The notes under the pieces: generated by a model
The model's database searches: none
Told to the model about the DNA's origin: nothing
What the model saw: the letters and a program-made list of their open reading frames with translations, nothing else
Translations under genes and position numbers: made by a program
Shown: in pieces, positions 1 to 7,736 of the stretch
Layout: each line of letters starts with the position of its first letter
Position numbering within the stretch: the first letter of the stretch is position 1
Assembly (NCBI RefSeq): GCF_000972865.1
Contig: NZ_CP011144.1
Span: 3,717,118 to 3,781,117, forward strand
Direction: 5' to 3'
From: Pseudoxanthomonas suwonensis
GTDB lineage: Bacteria; Pseudomonadota; Gammaproteobacteria; Xanthomonadales; Xanthomonadaceae
Length of the DNA: 64,000 nt

Positions 1-252
1 ATGGGGCAGGGACTGCACGCGGTGCTGGACGTGACAATCGCCTATCCCGGCGGCCGGCCCACGATGATCGACCTGATGGCCGACCGCGTGCCGGAGGTGT
101 GCGTGCGGGTACGGCAGCGCCCGATCCCGGCCGAACTGGCCGCCGGCAGCTACCAGGACGACCGCGCCTTCCGCGCCCGTTTCCAGCAGTGGATGAACGG
201 GCTGTGGGAGGAGAAGGACGCCGACCTCGAGTGGTTCCTCGAGTCCAGGTAG
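1..252 (+). CDS. C-terminal part of a PlsC/YihG-like acyltransferase (5' end outside window)
   Basis: This is the 3' end of a gene that begins left of the window. The 83 visible residues (DVTIAYPGGRPTMIDLMADR, then PIPAELAAGSYQDDRAFRARFQQWMNGLWEEKDADLEWF) resemble the C-terminal tail of 1-acyl-glycerol-3-phosphate acyltransferase-like membrane proteins of the YihG type. The catalytic HX4D motif of that family would lie upstream and cannot be seen. The ATG at position 1 is in frame but is probably internal. The family call rests on recognition of the tail alone, so a different lysophospholipid acyltransferase is possible. Confidence 0.6.
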   Translation: MGQGLHAVLDVTIAYPGGRPTMIDLMADRVPEVCVRVRQRPIPAELAAGSYQDDRAFRARFQQWMNGLWEEKDADLEWFLESR

Positions 253-349
253 CGGCCGGTTCTGCGCACGGCAGGCGGCGACGGGTGGGCGTCGTCGCCG
301 GACCGGCTACCATCGGCGGCGATCCACAGGGGCACAGGAGCAAGATGCG

Positions 350-988
350 ATGGCCGGATTCGGGATGAGTCGCGTCGCCGCGGTCGCACTGGCATCGTGC
401 CTGGGCATGGTGGCGCAGGCAGCCGAACTGCGCGGCGTGCAAGTGCTGGCGCATACGGGGCCGGAGTATTCCTTCTCAGGCTGGCGCAGCGAGGGGCCGC
501 CACCGCGGGCGCTGGACGTGCACCTGGAACTGGGCGACCAGATATACGGCGCCACCCTGCAGCTGGAGCCGGAGCGGCCCGGCGGCCGCTACCGGGTACA
601 GGTGCAGTACGAAACCAGCATGGGCCTGGCCGCCGGAGGCCCGCACCTGGACCTGCTGGACTGGAAGCACTGCAACTCCGCCTGGATGCCGGCGCAATCG
701 TCGGAGCCCCTGTCGTTCGTCCTGCCCACGCCGACGCCGGAACAGCAGTCGTGCTTCCCGGACTACACGCGCGAGGAACTGGAGCAGGCGGTGCGGGCGC
801 TGGGCCTAAGGATGGGCAATCCCGCCCTGGCCGAGGCATGGCTGGACGACCTGCACGGAGTGACCTCCGACATCGGCGTGTACCCGTTCGTGGAGATCGG
901 CCGGGTGCGGGTGAAGCTGGAGGTGGAACGCGGCGGGGACTGGGACGAGATCGCGGTGCTGACCTTCCTGCCGCCGATGGGATGTTGA
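350..988 (+). CDS. Secreted protein of unknown function
   Basis: The gene encodes 212 residues. An AGGAG at 336-340 lies 9 nt before the chosen ATG; a second in-frame ATG at 365 would give a tighter signal peptide (MSRVAAVALASCLGMVAQA, cleavage after AQA). The mature part has no family I recognise. It is mostly beta-like, with three well-spaced cysteines (in KHCNSAW, QQSCFPDY and the C-terminal MGC). An RBS and a 47-codon gene follow within 12 bp, so the two may be cotranscribed. Periplasmic location is inferred from the signal peptide only. Confidence 0.6.
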   Translation: MAGFGMSRVAAVALASCLGMVAQAAELRGVQVLAHTGPEYSFSGWRSEGPPPRALDVHLELGDQIYGATLQLEPERPGGRYRVQVQYETSMGLAAGGPHLDLLDWKHCNSAWMPAQSSEPLSFVLPTPTPEQQSCFPDYTREELEQAVRALGLRMGNPALAEAWLDDLHGVTSDIGVYPFVEIGRVRVKLEVERGGDWDEIAVLTFLPPMGC

Positions 989-999
989 GGAGGGACGCG

Positions 1000-1143
1000 A
1001 TGAACGACAAGAGCCAGGCCGCCGAGGCGAGCCAGTGGGCCAACCTGGAGAAGCGGACCGGCTGGAGCCGGAGCGAGTCGATCGCCGAGGCCAACGCCGC
1101 CGGGGTCGAGGCCTGGCACAGGCATGCCTGCGACGCTGCCTGA
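1000..1143 (+). CDS. Small hydrophilic protein (47 residues), unknown function
   Basis: A short frame starting ATG (MNDKSQAAEASQWANLEKRTG...) and ending TGA at 1141-1143. A strong ribosome site (GAGGAGGG, 987-994) sits 5-6 nt before the start, directly after the stop of the secreted-protein gene, which supports real translation. The peptide is charged, has no membrane segment, and carries two histidines and one cysteine near the end (WHRHACDAA). No family is recognised. Confidence 0.4.
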   Translation: MNDKSQAAEASQWANLEKRTGWSRSESIAEANAAGVEAWHRHACDAA

Positions 1144-1254
1144 CAGCCACCTGCGACGCGGCCGCCGCCGGGCGTTGCCCGGGTCGGCATTGTCGATCCG
1201 CGGGCCCCTGGGCCGTCGCCACCGCATAGACCCATCCAGCGAGGGAGGATGCCC

Positions 1255-2169
1255 ATGCCGCTCGTCAAGCCGATCACTCCGCACCTGTGGTTCGACACCC
1301 AGGCCCGCGAAGCCGCCGAGTTCTATTGTTCGCTGTTGCCGGACTCCCGGATCGAATCGCTGGCGACCCTGCGCGACACCCCGTCGGGCGACTGCGAGGT
1401 GGTGTCCTTCGTCCTGCACGGCCAGCCGTTCATGGCGATCAGCGCCGGGCCGCATTTCACCTTCAACCCGTCGGTCTCGTTCTTCCTCAACTTCGATCCC
1501 TCGCGCGAGCCGGATGCGCGCGCGCGGCTGGACCGCACCTGGGCGGCGCTGGCCGAAGGCGGCCAGGCATTGATGCCGCTGGACGCCTATCCCTTCAGTC
1601 CGCGCTACGGCTGGGTGCAGGACCGCTACGGGCTGTCCTGGCAGCTGATCCTGTCCGCTCCGGACGGCGAGCCGCGGCCGCCGGTCATGCCTGCGCTGCT
1701 GTTCACCGGCGAGGTCTACGGCCAGGCCGCCGAGGCCGGCGCGTTCTACCGCTCGGTGTTCGACGGTTCGCGCGAGGGCCAGCTGGCGCCGTACCCGGAG
1801 GACACGGAGACCGACCGGGCGGGTGCCCTGATGTACTCGGACTTCCGCCTGGGCGAGACCTGGTTCGCGGCGATGGAAAGCGGGTATCCGCACGGCTTCG
1901 TCTTCAACGAGGCGGTGTCGTTCCTGGTCCACTGCCGCGACCAGGCCGAGATCGACCGCTACTGGGCGGCGCTGTCGCACGTGCCGGAGGCCGAGCAGTG
2001 CGGCTGGTGCAAGGACCGCTACGGGCTGTCCTGGCAGATCACGCCGGTGCTGATGGAGGACGTGATGGCCTCCGGCGACCAGGCGGCGATCGACCGCGTC
2101 ACCCGGGCGTTCATGCCGATGCACAAGCCGGACCTGGCCACACTCGAGGCGGCGCGCGGCGAGGACTAG
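1255..2169 (+). CDS. PhnB-like VOC (3-demethylubiquinone-9 methyltransferase-fold) protein
   Basis: About 304 residues made of two PhnB-type vicinal-oxygen-chelate domains in tandem. The first opens with ITPHLWFDTQAREAAEFY and ends near YGLSWQLI; the second opens with PALLFTGEVYGQAAEAGAFY and ends with CKDRYGLSWQIT. The repeated DRYGLSWQ signature marks the duplication. Members of this family (often annotated as 3-demethylubiquinone-9 3-methyltransferase) have the glyoxalase fold and mostly unproven activity. The ATG at 1255 is preferred over the in-frame ATG at 1249 because GGGAGG (1243-1248) would touch the latter. Its stop overlaps the stop of the converging aquaporin gene (2166-2169). Confidence 0.75.
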   Translation: MPLVKPITPHLWFDTQAREAAEFYCSLLPDSRIESLATLRDTPSGDCEVVSFVLHGQPFMAISAGPHFTFNPSVSFFLNFDPSREPDARARLDRTWAALAEGGQALMPLDAYPFSPRYGWVQDRYGLSWQLILSAPDGEPRPPVMPALLFTGEVYGQAAEAGAFYRSVFDGSREGQLAPYPEDTETDRAGALMYSDFRLGETWFAAMESGYPHGFVFNEAVSFLVHCRDQAEIDRYWAALSHVPEAEQCGWCKDRYGLSWQITPVLMEDVMASGDQAAIDRVTRAFMPMHKPDLATLEAARGED

Positions 2170-2837
2170 GGCCTTGCGGTCGGCGGCGCCAACCGGGCCG
2201 CGAACGCCATTGCCGCCAGCGCGCCGGCCAGTTGCGCCAGGACGAAGCCGGCGACGTCGTCGGGGCGGATGCCGGCGAAGCTGCGGGTCAGGGCGCGGGC
2301 GAGGGTGACGGCGGGATTGGCGAAGGAGGTGCTGGCGGTGAACCAGTAGGCGGCGAAGATGTAGCCGCCCACCAGCGCGGGGATCGCGGCGGGACGATGG
2401 CGCAGGCCGAGCAGGATCGTCAGCAGCAGGCCGAACGTCGCCACCGCCTCGCTGAGCCATTGCGCCGCGCCGCTGCGCACGCGGATGCCGGGCTGCAGCA
2501 GCGGCAGTTCGAACATGGCGTGGGCCAGCAGCACGCCGGCCACCGCGCCGGCCAGCTGCACCGCGGCGTACGCCAGCGCGGTCCGGGCCGGCAGCTCGCG
2601 GCGCAGGCCGGCGACCAGGGTCACCGCCGGGTTGAAATGCGCACCCGACAACGGCCCGAACAACGCGATCAGCACGTACAGGATCGCGGCGGTGGCCGCG
2701 GCATTGGCGAGCAGGGCCAGCGCGGCGTTGCCGCCCGACAGCGTCGCGGCCATGATCCCGGAGCCGACCACGGTGGCCAGCAGCAATGCCGTGCCGGCGA
2801 ATTCGGCCAGCAGGCGCTGCGTGGTCGAGGCGTTCAC
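2166..2837 (-). CDS. aqpS: MIP-family aquaporin, probable arsenite channel (AqpS-like)
   Basis: 223 residues with six hydrophobic segments and the two aquaporin half-helix signatures: HFNPAVTL in the first half and FANPAVTLA in the second. The GTG start overlaps the arsC stop as GTGA (2834-2837), so translation is probably coupled. In rhizobial ars operons AqpS replaces ArsB/Acr3 and lets arsenite made by ArsC leave the cell by diffusion (established for Sinorhizobium meliloti). The operon position makes that role likely here. No ArsB or Acr3 gene is present nearby. Generic glycerol or water transport is the alternative. Confidence 0.8.
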   Translation of the reverse strand: MNASTTQRLLAEFAGTALLLATVVGSGIMAATLSGGNAALALLANAAATAAILYVLIALFGPLSGAHFNPAVTLVAGLRRELPARTALAYAAVQLAGAVAGVLLAHAMFELPLLQPGIRVRSGAAQWLSEAVATFGLLLTILLGLRHRPAAIPALVGGYIFAAYWFTASTSFANPAVTLARALTRSFAGIRPDDVAGFVLAQLAGALAAMAFAARLAPPTARP

Positions 2838-3229
2838 AGCCGCGCCAGCAACTGGCGCACGCGCGTGCCGATCTCGTCGCGCACCGCGCGGTAGCCGTCG
2901 TCGTCCATGTCGCGCGGATCGGGCAGCGCCCAGTCCTCGCGCAGGCGCGCCGGCACCCAGGGGCAGGCGTCGCCGCAGCCCATGGTCACCACCGCGTCGA
3001 ACTCGCCGTCGACCTCGTCCAGCGATCTGGAGGCGTGCGTGCCCAGGTCGTAGCCGAGTTCGGCCATGAAGCGCACCGCCTTCGGATTGATCTTCCCCGA
3101 TGGCCGCGAGCCGGCGCTGAGCGCATCGACCGCCGCGCCGCCGTGGATGCGGGCGAAGGCCTGCGCCATCTGGCTGCGGTTGGCGTTCTCGATGCAGACG
3201 AACAGCACGCGTTTCTTCGGCGGGGTCAT
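2834..3229 (-). CDS. arsC: Arsenate reductase, low-molecular-weight phosphatase type
   Basis: 131 residues of the thioredoxin/LMW-PTP family of arsenate reductases. The N-terminal P-loop reads [15 protein letters not shown] (a C-X5-R loop with Cys12 and Arg18 counted from the ATG). Two further cysteines in GCGDACPW stand where the resolving cysteine pair of this family sits. It would reduce arsenate to arsenite for exit through the adjacent aquaporin. The ATG overlaps the stop of the broken upstream arsC-like frame (ATGA, 3226-3229) and its own stop overlaps the aquaporin start. The reading frame is intact, so this is the working copy in the operon. Confidence 0.88.
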   Translation of the reverse strand: MTPPKKRVLFVCIENANRSQMAQAFARIHGGAAVDALSAGSRPSGKINPKAVRFMAELGYDLGTHASRSLDEVDGEFDAVVTMGCGDACPWVPARLREDWALPDPRDMDDDGYRAVRDEIGTRVRQLLARL

Positions 3230-3627
3230 GGGTCGGGGGCGTCCGTGCGGGAGGAATCGGCGGATGCGCTGCCGATGCGGCGCAGGTGCTGCTCGCGCGC
3301 CAGCGCGTCGAGCTTGTCCAGCGGCAGGGCCAGCAGCAGTTCGATGCGCCGGCGCAGGGTGGCCCATGCATCCATGAAGCCGGACATGTCGTCCGGCCGC
3401 GTCGCCGGCGAGGAATTCGTCCCAGTCCTTGCTGCGCAGCCGTTCGGGCGGATAGCCGAGTCGGTGCGCCAGTTGCACCGCCAACGGCTGCACGCGGCCG
3501 GCCGGCTGCCCGCGCTGCAGGCGCGGAACCGGCCCCGGCCGAGCACGTTGAGCAGCGCCTCGGCCATCAGGCTCCGCGCCGAGTTGCCGGTGCACAGGAA
3601 CAGGACGTTGTAGACGGATTCGCCCAC
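3226..3627 (-). pseudogene. Degraded second arsC/LMW-PTP gene (frameshifts and internal deletion)
   Basis: The start is normal: GTG at 3627 with AGGAG upstream, then [23 protein letters not shown], an intact C-X5-R loop. The expected sequence then jumps frame near 3505-3520 (PAGRVQPL...[16 protein letters not shown] continues in another frame). It returns to the first frame near 3395 for [25 protein letters not shown], which is the normal C-terminal end. Between these parts about 35-40 residues are missing, including the region that normally carries the second catalytic Asp and the cysteines. The frame still ends in an ATGA overlap with the intact arsC. Sequencing error could explain the frame jumps but not the missing block. 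Confidence 0.7.
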
Positions 3628-3644
3628 GGCGCGCTCCTTCCGGC

Positions 3645-4127
3645 TCAGCAGCAGTCCGAGCCTGCGCAGCAGGCGTTGACGCCGACCGGTTGCGCGGCTG
3701 GTTGGCGCGTGGGTGCGCAGGCGGCTGTCCCCCCGGCGCAGGCGGCCGGGCCGCCGTGGTAGGTGGCGGCCTCGCCATGGGTGTGGAAGGTCTCCCAGCG
3801 CGTGCCCTGCGGGTCCTCGGTCCAGAACTTGTCCGAGCGGGCGTAGCAGCAGTGTGCATCTGCTTCGGGAAGCACCCGGCCGCCAGCGGTATCGAGCCGC
3901 GCGCCGAACTCGGCGAGCCCGGCCGCGTCGTCGGCCTCCAGGCCGAGATGGTCGACACCCGGCGCACGCCCGGTGCGGGAGACGGCGAAGTTCACGCGCG
4001 GGTCGTCGAGCAGCCACTTGGCGTAATCGTCTTTCAGCACTTTCGGTCCGGCGCCGAACAGCGCGGTGTAGAAGCGGATGCTGGCCTCCAGGTCGGCGAC
4101 GTTGAGGTGGACGTGGAAGCGGTTCAT
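3645..4127 (-). CDS. arsI: ArsI/CadI-type metalloenzyme, probable C-As lyase
   Basis: 160 residues with one vicinal-oxygen-chelate fold. His5, His60 and Glu112 fit the iron-binding triad reported for ArsI, and the vicinal pair Cys93-Cys94 ([14 protein letters not shown]) is the ArsI arsenic-binding signature. ArsI uses Fe(II) and O2 to cleave the carbon-arsenic bond of trivalent organoarsenicals such as methylarsenite, releasing arsenite. The tail carries more cysteines ([10 protein letters not shown]), often seen in ArsI/CadI proteins. The chosen ATG overlaps the arsR stop (4124-4127, ATGA). CadI, the cadmium-induced relative, is the alternative, but arsR-arsC-aqpS neighbours favour arsenic. 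Confidence 0.82.
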   Translation of the reverse strand: MNRFHVHLNVADLEASIRFYTALFGAGPKVLKDDYAKWLLDDPRVNFAVSRTGRAPGVDHLGLEADDAAGLAEFGARLDTAGGRVLPEADAHCCYARSDKFWTEDPQGTRWETFHTHGEAATYHGGPAACAGGTAACAPTRQPAAQPVGVNACCAGSDCC

Positions 4128-4465
4128 CGGCGGGTTCCCTTCCTTCGTGGGGTGCAGGCCGTGGCGGGCGCACAAGCGATGGCGCCGCCGCAGCAGTTCT
4201 CGGTGAGGTAGGCGAGCAGGGCGTTCATCTGCAGGTAGTTGGCGCGCACGCGGATCACCCGGCCCTCGCGCTGGTCGTGCACCAGCGCCGCGGCGCGCAG
4301 CACGTTGAGGTGCGCGCTCAGCGTGGCCGGCGGCAGGTCCAGCCGTTCGCGCAGCTCACCGACGGACATGCCATCGGGACCGGCCTGGACCAGCAGGCGG
4401 AACGCCGACAGGCGCGATTCGTGGCTGAGCGCACCCAAGGCGCGAAGGGCGGTATTTGTTTCCAT
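4124..4465 (-). CDS. arsR: ArsR/SmtB-family arsenic repressor
   Basis: 113 residues with a winged helix-turn-helix ([28 protein letters not shown], about residues 35-62) and a C-terminal metal site NCCGGAIAC. The cysteines are Cys91, Cys92 and Cys98. Their +1,+6 spacing matches the As(III) site of Acidithiobacillus ferrooxidans ArsR (Cys95/96/102) rather than the alpha-3 CxC site of plasmid ArsR. It is the first gene of the leftward ars operon. An AT-rich inverted repeat covers its start codon and ribosome site, so the protein probably represses its own transcript until arsenite or an organoarsenical binds. Confidence 0.9.
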   Translation of the reverse strand: METNTALRALGALSHESRLSAFRLLVQAGPDGMSVGELRERLDLPPATLSAHLNVLRAAALVHDQREGRVIRVRANYLQMNALLAYLTENCCGGAIACAPATACTPRRKGTRR

Positions 4466-4486
4466 ATTTCCAGAATAATGGAAATA
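4465..4486. promoter_or_regulatory. Probable ArsR operator
   Basis: A perfect 7-bp inverted repeat (TATTTCC, 8-nt spacer, GGAAATA) in an AT-rich island that contrasts with the GC-rich surroundings. It begins inside the arsR ATG, so a bound dimer would block both promoter escape and the ribosome site. It is also the region from which a rightward promoter for the 4600 gene could fire. Confidence 0.5.
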
Positions 4487-4599
4487 ATATCTCCGTCAAG
4501 TCCACCGCCCGCACTAATATCGGTGCACGGGAACCGGCGACCGCGCATTCCGCCGGTGGTCCGACGGGGACGAAGCCATCGAGCCAAAGGAGGCATCGC

Positions 4600-5067
4600 A
4601 TGAACCTGACATCCATCTGCCTGCTGTCTGTCCTGCTCGCGATGCCGGCGGCGGCTGCCGAGCCCGCGCCCGTGCCGGCGTTCGACGCCGAACTGGCCAG
4701 GCGCACCGGCGCCGACGAGCGCGGCATGCGGCCGTACGTGCTGGTGATCCTGAAGACCGGGCCGCAGCGCATGCCCGACGGTGAGGCGCGCCAGGCGATG
4801 TTCGCCGGCCATTTCGCCAACATGGAGCGCCTGTCCAACGAGGGCAAGCTGGTGCTGGCCGGCCCCTTCGTCCAGGACCCCGACGGGTGGCGCGGGCTGT
4901 TCGTGTTCGCGCTCGACGACGTGGAGCAGGCCAGGGCGCTGACGGAGACCGACCCGGTCATCGTCAATGGCGAGATGGTCGCCGAGTACCACCGCTGGTA
5001 CGGCAGCGCGGCGAACATGCTGCTGTCGGACCTGCACAAACGGCTGGTGCCGCCGCCCGCGCCCTGA
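4600..5067 (+). CDS. Secreted YciI-like domain protein
   Basis: 155 residues. A signal peptide (MNLTSICLLSVLLAMPAAAA) is followed by a single YciI-like ferredoxin-fold domain: VLVILKTGPQRM...FAGHFANMERLSNEGKLVLAGPF...GLFVFALDDVEQARALTETDPVIVNGEMVAEYHRWY. The His in GHF and the Asp of the TDP loop are the conserved pocket residues of YciI proteins. A strong AAAGGAGG (4586-4593) precedes the ATG. Catalytic function of the family is not established. It is divergent from arsR and could share its operator region, but a role in arsenic resistance is not shown. Confidence 0.7.
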   Translation: MNLTSICLLSVLLAMPAAAAEPAPVPAFDAELARRTGADERGMRPYVLVILKTGPQRMPDGEARQAMFAGHFANMERLSNEGKLVLAGPFVQDPDGWRGLFVFALDDVEQARALTETDPVIVNGEMVAEYHRWYGSAANMLLSDLHKRLVPPPAP

Positions 5068-5079
5068 CCCCCGGGTGCT

Positions 5080-5550
5080 TCAGCCGCGTTTCGCCAGCCA
5101 GCCGTCCAGGGCGTTGGCGAAGGCCTGCCGGTCGCGGGCATGGAACGCTGCCGGGCCGCCGGTCTGCACGCCGGCGCCGCGCAGTTCTTCCATGAAGTTC
5201 CGCATCGACAGCCGCTGGGCGATGTTGTCGGCGGTGAAGCGCTCGCCGCGCGGGTTGACCGCCTCGGCGCCACGCTCGAGGACCCGCGCGGCCAGCGGGA
5301 TGTCCTGGGTCACCACCAGGTCACCCGGACCGGCCCGCTCGGCGATCGCGTCGTCGGCCACGTCGTAGCCGCCCTGTACCTGCAGGGCGCGGACATAGCG
5401 CGAAGGCGGCGTGCGCAGCCACTGGTTGGCGACCAGGGTGACCGGTACGCGCGCGCGCTCGGCAGCGCGGAACAGGATGTCCTTGATGACCGCCGGGCAG
5501 GCATCGGCGTCGACCCAGATCTGCGAGGTGCCGGGCGCCGGGCTGTTCAC
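5080..5550 (-). CDS. yaiI: YaiI/YqxD family (UPF0178, DUF188) protein
   Basis: 156 residues, close to the usual 150-155 of the family. The conserved opening [22 protein letters not shown] and the blocks [19 protein letters not shown] and [21 protein letters not shown] fit UPF0178 throughout. The Asp-rich DADACP and TQDIPLA motifs suggest a PIN-like metal-binding fold; the biochemical role is unknown. The GTG at 5550 is chosen because upstream in-frame codons lengthen the protein beyond the family. Convergent with the YciI-like gene, leaving 12 bp between their stops. Confidence 0.82.
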   Translation of the reverse strand: MNSPAPGTSQIWVDADACPAVIKDILFRAAERARVPVTLVANQWLRTPPSRYVRALQVQGGYDVADDAIAERAGPGDLVVTQDIPLAARVLERGAEAVNPRGERFTADNIAQRLSMRNFMEELRGAGVQTGGPAAFHARDRQAFANALDGWLAKRG

Positions 5551-5987
5551 GGTGTCGCCCCGCCGGCCGCAGGCATCTTGCAGGTTCGGTTCGTCCGGCA
5601 ACGGTGCCGGGAGGCGGTCGGTATCGGGCGGGGAAGGTCGGTGGCGTCCATGCGTTGGCAGCATAGCCGCAGGCCCGGCATCGCGATGCGCCACCGCGTC
5701 GATGCGCGGGCGGGCAGAGGGTCCGCGCGGCAGCGAATCTCCAGGCTCGTCGCGCAGGCTCAACGCAGACTGTCCGCCGGACCGGCCACCGACCCGAGGT
5801 CATGTGGCAGCCACCTGCAATGAGTTGACCCAGAAGGGAAAGCGGCGCCTAATCGGGCGGTCGGGCCGCTGGCCCGCGGCCGCGGCGATGCCAGCCGGGG
5901 CAAGGGGGTATCCAGAGATCTCCAGGCGGGCCGCACGTTCGGTGCGGGGGCAAGTGCGACGCTTTTCCGGACGTATGGAGGCGATGC
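5551..5987. other. Intergenic region ahead of the TIR cluster
   Basis: 437 bp without a convincing gene. The only promoter-like feature I see is TTGACC (5825-5830) followed after 19 nt by TAATCG (5850-5855), a weak sigma-70 candidate in the right orientation for the TIR genes. TATGGAGG at 5975-5982 is the ribosome site for the TTG start at 5988. Confidence 0.3.
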
Positions 5988-7736
5988 TTGGCCGACATCT
6001 TCGTTTCCTATTCCCGGCAGGACCGGACCCGGGTGGCGCCATTGGTGGCGGCGCTGGAAGCCCAGGGCTGGTCGGTGTGGTGGGATCCGGAAATCACCCC
6101 CGGCGAGGAGTTCGATTCGCTGATCGCGCGCGAACTGGACGCTGCGCGTTCGCTGATCGTGGTGTGGACGCCGCAGTCGGTGGATTCGCGCTGGGTGCGC
6201 GGCGAGGCGCGCGATGCGGCCGACCGCGGCGTGCTGGTGCCGGTGCGCTTCGACCACGCCAAGCTGCCGATCGACTTCCGCGCGCTGCACGCGACCGACC
6301 TGGACGGCTGGAACGGCGATCGCAGGCATGCCGCGTTCCTGAGCCTGTGCAAGGCGCTGGAGGCCAAGCTGGGCGCGGGCACGCATGCCGCTGCCGAAGG
6401 GGGCAAGAGTGACCGCATCGGCATCTGCGTGATGCCGTTCTTGAACATGAGCAACGTCGCCGACACCGAATATTTCTCCGACGGGATCGCCGACGAGATC
6501 CTCAACCTGCTGGCCAAGCTGCCGAAGCTGAAGGTGGCCTCGCGCACGTCTTCCTTCAACTACAAGGGCCGCCAGGTCAGCATCCCGACGGTCGCGCGCG
6601 AACTGGGCGTGGGCGTGGTGCTGGAGGGCACGGTGCGCCGGGTGGGCGACCGCGTGCGCATCACCGCGCAGCTGATCGAAGCCGAATCCGATTCCTACCT
6701 GTGGTCGGAAACCTACGACCGCGACATGAAGGACGTGTTCGCCATCCAGGACGACATCGCGCAGAGCATCGTCAAGGCGCTGCAGGTGACCCTGACGCCG
6801 GGCGAGCGGCGTGCGCTGCAGGTTGTCGCCACCACCGATCCGGTGGCCTACGACTTCTACCTGCGCGGCCGCCGCTACATGTACTCGATGGCCAAGCGCG
6901 ACTACGAGCACGCGATCCGCATGTTCGAGCAGGCGATCCAGATCGACAACCTGTACGCGCTCGCCTACGCCGGAATGGCCGATGCGTACTCGCAGATCTA
7001 CCGTTACGCCGACGCCAGCGCCGAGAACGTGGCCCAGGCCAAGCGCGCCAGCGAGCAGGCGCTGGTGCTCGACCCGCAGTCGGCCGAGGCGCACGCGTCG
7101 CGGGGCCTGGCCCTGCTGATCGACGGGGACTACGCGGCCGCCCAGCAGGAGTTCGAACTGGCCGCCACGCTCAACCCGAACCTGTTCGAGGCCTATCTCT
7201 ACTACGGCCTGGCGCTGTCCTCCCAGGGCGAGCACGAGCGCGCCGCCGAGCGCTACCAGCGCGCGATGGCGATCAACCCGGCCGACTTCCAGACGCCGAT
7301 GTTCCTGGCCCAGGCCTATGCATCGCTCGGCCGCCGGCAGGACGAGATGCGCGTGCGCCTGGCCGCGCTGTCGACGCTGGGCCAGCACATCCGGCTCAAT
7401 CCGCATGACACCCGCGCGCTGTACATGAGCGCCCTGAACCTGCTCCACGTCGGCGAGCGGAAACAGGCCGCGGAACTCGCCGAGCAGGCGCTGCGCCAGG
7501 ACCAGGACGAGCCGCTGGTGCTCTACAACGTGGCCTGCTTCAACGTCATCCGGGGCGACCACGAGCGTGCCATGGACCTGCTCGAACGGGCGGTCGAGAT
7601 GGGCTTCGGCGACCGCGCCTGGATCGAGACCGACAGCGACCTGGACCCGCTGCACAGCCATCCCCGTTTCGCGGCGCTGCTGGCAAGGATCGATGCGATG
7701 GCGGCCGCCACGCGGGGAACGGAAGCCCATGGCTGA
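5988..7736 (+). CDS. TIR domain / TolB-like / TPR protein (copy 1)
   Basis: 582 residues starting at TTG, 6 nt after GGAGG (no in-frame ATG fits). The TIR domain spans about 1-130 (FVSYSRQDR, then WSVWWDPEITPGEEFD), with Glu73 in SRWVRGEARDA at the position of the catalytic glutamate of TIR NAD hydrolases. A TolB-like COG5616 domain follows at about 143-275 (ICVMPFLNMSN...YFSDGIADEIL...VLEGTVRRVGDRVRITAQLIEAE). The remainder is a run of tetratricopeptide repeats to the end. No membrane segment is seen. Bacterial TIR domains cleave NAD+ or make cyclic ADP-ribose signals in defence systems such as Thoeris. Here that activity is inferred from the motif. It overlaps the next gene by 8 bp. Confidence 0.8.
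   Translation: MADIFVSYSRQDRTRVAPLVAALEAQGWSVWWDPEITPGEEFDSLIARELDAARSLIVVWTPQSVDSRWVRGEARDAADRGVLVPVRFDHAKLPIDFRALHATDLDGWNGDRRHAAFLSLCKALEAKLGAGTHAAAEGGKSDRIGICVMPFLNMSNVADTEYFSDGIADEILNLLAKLPKLKVASRTSSFNYKGRQVSIPTVARELGVGVVLEGTVRRVGDRVRITAQLIEAESDSYLWSETYDRDMKDVFAIQDDIAQSIVKALQVTLTPGERRALQVVATTDPVAYDFYLRGRRYMYSMAKRDYEHAIRMFEQAIQIDNLYALAYAGMADAYSQIYRYADASAENVAQAKRASEQALVLDPQSAEAHASRGLALLIDGDYAAAQQEFELAATLNPNLFEAYLYYGLALSSQGEHERAAERYQRAMAINPADFQTPMFLAQAYASLGRRQDEMRVRLAALSTLGQHIRLNPHDTRALYMSALNLLHVGERKQAAELAEQALRQDQDEPLVLYNVACFNVIRGDHERAMDLLERAVEMGFGDRAWIETDSDLDPLHSHPRFAALLARIDAMAAATRGTEAHG

Noticed and set aside
3226..3627. An intact second ArsC
   Set aside because: The conserved middle region is missing and the matching parts lie in different frames.
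5551..5763. N-terminal extension of the YaiI-family protein to an upstream ATG at 5763
   Set aside because: The extra 71 residues are low-complexity and not found in the family. The GTG at 5550 gives the standard length.
5825..5855. Sigma-70 promoter for the TIR genes
   Set aside because: The -35 TTGACC is good but the spacer is 19 nt and TAATCG is weak. Mentioned in the gap entry but not called as a promoter.
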